Source: Oscillospiraceae bacterium
Lineage (GTDB): Bacteria > Bacillota > Clostridia > Christensenellales > Aristaeellaceae
NCBI GenBank assembly: GCA_031266295.1
Contig: JAISBH010000167.1
Coordinates: 1-8,701 of the forward strand
Length of the DNA stretch: 8,701 nucleotides
Direction: 5' to 3'
Shown here: piece by piece, positions 6,569-8,701 of the stretch
Layout of the letters: each line of letters opens with the position of its first letter
Position numbering within the stretch: position 1 is the stretch's first letter
The notes under the pieces: model-generated
Database searches by the model: none
What the model saw: only the letters and a program-made list of their open reading frames with translations
What the model was told of the DNA's origin: nothing
Program-made: the position numbers and the translations under genes

Positions 6569-7474
6569 ATGCGGACGACATGCGCCAGGCCGGAAAGCTA
6601 TTACCGTTCGATAGACATAACTAATGATTTTATGTTTATGACGGTGCTGGGGGAGAATCCGCATATATGCGTGGCGCTGCTGCGCATCATGCTGCCGGAT
6701 ATCAAGATAAGTCACGTGGAGTACAAGCCGCTGGATGAGCAGGATGTGCCACCAGCCCAGCCAAACGTGCAGCAGACGTTCTCGCCCGGCGTTGATATGC
6801 ATGGAGTGCGCCTTGACGCGTACTACGCCGACGGGAATGGCATGTACGACGTTGAGATGCACAATGGCAGAGGTCTGGAGCTGCCTAAGCGGTCCCGCTC
6901 CATCCGCAGTGCGATCAATAACAACACGCTCAAGCACGGAGCGGATTACTTTGAGCTGCGGCCATGCTACGTCATCTATATCTGCAGTTCCGACCCGTTT
7001 GACGACGATCTTTATCTCTACACCTACGAGATGCGCTGCGTTCAAAAGCTATCCAAACGGCATAACGACGGCGAATATGTGTTATACTTCAACGCGAATG
7101 GCAAGAGTGGCGACGTCTCCGAACCGATAAAGGAATTTCTTAAGTATGTTCACAGTCCCAGCACGTACCCGGTTGCCGAAACGACAGTCGGCGTCGTCAG
7201 GGAGATTGACAAGTTGGTCAAGCATCACCAGAAAAGCCCTGAATGGAGGATGAAGGCGGATATGTTAAGCACGTATTGGCAAGGGGTTACGCATTCGGTG
7301 AGGGAGGAAGGCTTTCGGGAAGGCGACAGACAGAGGCAGCGCGCCACGGCGATGAAGCTGCTTACGTTTGCTTTGCCGGTCGGCAAGGTAGCGGAGGCTA
7401 CCGAACTGCCGCTGGACGAGGTGGTTTCCATACAGAAAACGATGAGCGGCAGTCAGCCGCGCGACTCGCAGTGA
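6569..7474 (+). CDS. Rpn family PD-(D/E)XK nuclease / putative transposase
   Basis: This 301-residue protein matches the Rpn/PDDEXK_2 family (recombination-promoting nucleases, formerly called putative transposases). They cut DNA, and in E. coli are reported as toxic, antiphage proteins blocked by their own C-terminal domain. Visible family features are DITNDFMFMTVLGEN (16-30), RLDAYYADGNGMYDVEMHN (81-99) with core Asp83 and Glu96, ELPKRSR (104-110), YVIYICSSDPF (134-144), and FLKYVHSP (190-197). The usual ExQ/ExK of the active site is ExH here (Glu96-Met-His98), and the usual RYYQ helix reads SRSIRS. Catalysis may therefore be altered. The C-terminal ~74 residues carry a short EG-type four-residue repeat (EEGFREG, 246-252). 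ATG 6569 is chosen because GGAGG (6558-6562) lies 6 nt upstream. The frame stays open back to a TTG at 6455, but that TTG is part of the -35 box. The gene is followed by a partial copy of its own 3' end. Confidence 0.9.
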   Translation: MRTTCARPESYYRSIDITNDFMFMTVLGENPHICVALLRIMLPDIKISHVEYKPLDEQDVPPAQPNVQQTFSPGVDMHGVRLDAYYADGNGMYDVEMHNGRGLELPKRSRSIRSAINNNTLKHGADYFELRPCYVIYICSSDPFDDDLYLYTYEMRCVQKLSKRHNDGEYVLYFNANGKSGDVSEPIKEFLKYVHSPSTYPVAETTVGVVREIDKLVKHHQKSPEWRMKADMLSTYWQGVTHSVREEGFREGDRQRQRATAMKLLTFALPVGKVAEATELPLDEVVSIQKTMSGSQPRDSQ

Positions 7475-7475
7475 C
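7235..7475 (+). repeat. direct repeat copy A: 3' end of rpn-like gene
   Basis: These 241 bp are repeated at 7481-7769 with an offset of 246 bp. The first ~70 bp of the two copies are identical, and the last ~80 bp nearly so. The copies differ mainly by a 48-bp in-frame length difference in the four-codon repeat and by a few substitutions. Copy A encodes the nuclease C-terminal domain and includes in-frame ATG codons at 7250 and 7262 behind a GGAGG (7245-7249). Confidence 0.95.
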
Positions 7476-7495
7476 TCCATAGCCCTGAATGGAGG

Positions 7496-7768
7496 ATGAA
7501 GGCGGATATGTTAAGCACGTATTGGCAAGGGGTTACGCATTCGGTGAGGGAGGAAGGTTTTTGCGAAGGTTTTTGCGAAGGTTTTCGGGAGGGCTTTCGA
7601 GAAGGCGTCCGATTAGGCGATAGGCAGAGGCAGATGAGCATGGCGATGAAGCTGCTTACGTTCGCTTTGCCGGTCAGCAAGGTAGCGGAGGCTACCGAAC
7701 TGCCGCTGGACGAGGTGGTTTCCATACAGCAAACGATGAGCGGCAGTCAGCCGCGCGACTCGCAGTGA
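7496..7768 (+). CDS. free-standing Rpn C-terminal domain (RpnS-like)
   Basis: This 90-residue frame is the duplicated C-terminal domain of the preceding nuclease. Apart from the repeat tract it differs from that domain at only five residues (RAT to MSM, one Gly to Ser, one Lys to Gln). The repeat tract reads REEG-FCEG-FCEG-FREG-FREG-VRLG, about six four-residue units against about two in the nuclease. Family knowledge: in E. coli Rpn systems the separately translated C-terminal domain binds and inhibits the full-length nuclease, and repeat number sits in its dimerisation helix. By analogy this could be a dedicated inhibitor (inference). The start is uncertain. ATG 7496 directly abuts GGAGG (7491-7495), too close for normal use. 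ATG 7508 is 12 nt past it, with a weaker AAGG-containing site nearer. It probably shares the nuclease transcript (21-33 nt after that stop) and ends before the terminator at 7826. It may also be an untranslated remnant. Confidence 0.55.
   Translation: MKADMLSTYWQGVTHSVREEGFCEGFCEGFREGFREGVRLGDRQRQMSMAMKLLTFALPVSKVAEATELPLDEVVSIQQTMSGSQPRDSQ
7553..7612 (+). repeat. five in-frame 12-bp tandem repeats (four-codon units)
   Basis: The units start at 7553, 7565, 7577, 7589 and 7601. They encode EGFC, EGFC, EGFR, EGFR and EGVR, and a decayed sixth unit (LGDR) follows at 7613. The first two units are identical (GAAGGTTTTTGC); later ones diverge at third positions, so the first pair is the youngest. 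The equivalent tract in the nuclease gene (7307-7330) has only about two units. The array keeps the reading frame. Confidence 0.9.
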
Positions 7769-7825
7769 CGCCGTATATCCGGGTATGATCGACGCTGACA
7801 GTCATTACCAATGTCAATACCCGCG

Positions 7826-7857
7826 AAGCCGCTGGCTAAACCGGCGGCTTTGTTCGT
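7826..7857 (+). terminator. intrinsic terminator of the rpn-like unit
   Basis: AAGCCGCTGG (7826-7835) pairs with CCGGCGGCTT (7841-7850) over 10 bp, with one T-G wobble and a 5-nt loop (CTAAA). A T-rich stretch (TGTTCGTT) follows. It lies 57 bp past the stop of the duplicated tail. Confidence 0.75.
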
Positions 7858-7894
7858 TATGATCATTCAATATGGCTGAAAGCGTGCAATATTG

Positions 7895-7910
7895 GGCGCG
7901 AACTCGCGCC
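7895..7910. repeat. short GC inverted repeat before the spoVB-like promoter
   Basis: GGCGCG (7895-7900) and CGCGCC (7905-7910) form a 6-bp stem with loop AACT, ending 4 bp upstream of the -35 box at 7915. No T-run follows. It may be a binding site or chance in GC-rich DNA. Confidence 0.3.
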
Positions 7911-7914
7911 GCGC

Positions 7915-7943
7915 TTGTAGAATTCAGTGGGACTGGCTATAAT
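7915..7943 (+). promoter_or_regulatory. sigma-A-type promoter of the spoVB-like gene
   Basis: TTGTAG (7915-7920) and a perfect TATAAT (7938-7943) are separated by 17 bp. Transcription would start near 7950, about 140 nt before the start codon at 8091. A housekeeping-type promoter suggests expression in vegetative cells as well as, or instead of, the forespore or mother cell. Confidence 0.75.
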
Positions 7944-8090
7944 AGCTACGCAGAAATCCGCGCGCGGAATCAATCTAATCCCTTGGGACAAAGCGAGCCA
8001 TATTCCGCCGTCAAGGGATACGCGTCGCGCGCATAATCGTTAAGTATAGGATGGGCTGGAAAACAATGGCGAGTCATAACGGGAGGCACT
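7944..8090 (+). other. long leader of the spoVB-like gene
   Basis: The ~140-nt leader contains a perfect 12-bp palindrome TCCGCGCGCGGA (7957-7968) and a CCCTTG...CAAGGG pairing (about 7980-8016). No T-box, riboswitch core or attenuator with a T-run is recognised, and no small reading frame with a good ribosome binding site is evident. Confidence 0.35.
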
Positions 8091-8701
8091 ATGAGCGATA
8101 ACAGGAAGCGCGGCGGCACGATGCTGACCGGCTTCTCAATACTGGGAGCGGTAGGGCTGATATGCAAGGTTATCGGCATGGTGTTCCGCGTGAGACTGAG
8201 TGCGCAGATAGGTGCGCAAGGGATAGGGTTGTATCAGGCCGTGTACCCTACATATACCCTGCTGCTGACACTCTCGACGGCGGGGTTGCCGGTGGCTATA
8301 TCCCGCATGGTGGCCGAGGCGACGACCACGCGCGACGAGCGCGGCGCGAAGAAGGTGCTTAGGACCGCGCTGATTCTTATAGGCTCGATCGGCGCCGTGC
8401 TGACCGTGCTGATGTTCCTGGGCAGTGGGTGGCTGGCGGAGCGGATAGGCGCGGCGGACGCGGCGACCGGGGTAAGCGCGCAAATGGGATTCCAGATGAT
8501 TGCGCCGTCGATCGTGATAGTCGCGCTGATGAGCGCGTTTCGGGGATACATGCAGGGACATCGGATGATGCTGCCTACGGGCATGTCACAGTTGATTGAG
8601 CAGCTGGCGAAGGTGGCGATATCATTCCCGCTCGCGGCGTGGGGATTGAATAACGGCGGCGTCGCGATGGCCGCCGCGATGGCGCTGCTGGGTATAACGA
8701 T
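8091..8701 (+). CDS. SpoVB/MurJ-like lipid flippase, N-terminal part
   Basis: The frame is open from ATG 8091 to the window edge (203 full codons), so only the first part of a ~500-residue membrane protein is seen. It belongs to the MVF/MATE-type polysaccharide-flippase superfamily, which moves lipid-linked cell-wall precursors across the membrane. The SpoVB branch acts in spore cortex synthesis. Diagnostic stretches are GLICKVIGMVFRVRLSAQIG, GIGLYQAVYPTYTLLLTLS, TAGLPVAISRMVAE, and FRGYMQGHRMMLPTGMSQLIEQ. Hydrophobic helices alternate with short charged loops, as expected. GGGAGG (8081-8086) lies 4 nt before the ATG, slightly close but usable. SpoVB cannot be separated firmly from the related YtgP/MurJ-type flippases on the N-terminus alone. 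In many Firmicutes a mazG/yabN gene follows spoVB, which would be a useful check beyond the edge. Confidence 0.88.
   Translation, partial: MSDNRKRGGTMLTGFSILGAVGLICKVIGMVFRVRLSAQIGAQGIGLYQAVYPTYTLLLTLSTAGLPVAISRMVAEATTTRDERGAKKVLRTALILIGSIGAVLTVLMFLGSGWLAERIGAADAATGVSAQMGFQMIAPSIVIVALMSAFRGYMQGHRMMLPTGMSQLIEQLAKVAISFPLAAWGLNNGGVAMAAAMALLGIT

Larger units (their letters stand above)
7481..7769 (+). repeat. direct repeat copy B: duplicated 3' end with expanded repeat
   Basis: This is the second copy of the rpn-like gene tail, separated from copy A by only 5 bp (7476-7480). It begins at AGCCCTGAATGG, mid-gene relative to copy A, so the nuclease part is absent. It could arise by tandem duplication of the 3' end, or by deletion between two tandem paralogues. 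Confidence 0.95.

Noticed and set aside
7553..7612. CRISPR array
   Set aside because: The units are 12 bp, contiguous, without spacers, and lie in a coding frame.
7453..7725. Minus-strand frame with SRKPSRKPSQKPSQ repeats
   Set aside because: It is the antisense reading of the 12-bp repeat tract and the duplicated tail. The plus-strand frame has family homology.
7944..8090. T-box or riboswitch in the spoVB-like leader
   Set aside because: No T-box core sequence or recognisable riboswitch motif, and no terminator/antiterminator pair with a T-run is present.

Overview
The window looks like chromosomal DNA of a GC-rich, probably uncultured, endospore-forming Firmicute (Clostridia-like). The evidence is strong GGAGG-type ribosome binding sites, sigma-A-type promoters with 17-bp spacers, a SpoVB-family flippase gene, an Rpn-type PD-(D/E)XK nuclease of the kind expanded in Clostridia, and a TM288-type ABC exporter half. 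Placement below class level is inference.

Layout: (1) 1-207 is non-coding and carries short GC-rich repeats. (2) 208-2058 (+) is a type I ABC exporter half-transporter. (3) 2059-2282 separates two convergent genes and holds a 111-bp MITE-like element and a terminator. (4) 2283-3425 (-) is an orphan branched-chain-amino-acid-type substrate-binding protein with its own promoter. (5) 3532-3576 is a perfect 20-bp-stem hairpin that probably ends transcription of the next gene. (6) 3594-6350 (-) is a 918-residue protein I cannot assign to a family as a whole. It has a candidate thioester-domain (TQxA-like) segment, a cysteine-rich middle and a proline-rich C-terminal part, but no visible signal peptide or anchor. 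(7) A divergent intergenic region leads to 6569-7474 (+), an Rpn/PDDEXK nuclease gene with a very good promoter. (8) Directly behind it, 7481-7769 is a second copy of the last ~240 bp of that gene, in which an in-frame 12-bp (four-codon) repeat has expanded. (9) A terminator, a new promoter and a ~140-nt leader precede the start of a SpoVB/MurJ-like flippase gene at 8091, which runs off the window.

The most interesting part is the Rpn locus. In E. coli, Rpn nucleases are reported to be toxins held in check by their own C-terminal domain, which is translated separately from within the same gene and carries a four-residue repeat of variable number. Here the C-terminal domain is present twice: once fused to the nuclease with about two repeat units, and once as a free-standing short reading frame with about six. 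The arrangement suggests a duplicated, diversifying self-antitoxin module. The second point of interest is the large Cys/Pro-rich protein, where a thioester-adhesin-like motif sits in a protein with no obvious export signal. The other genes look like ordinary, independently transcribed chromosomal genes.
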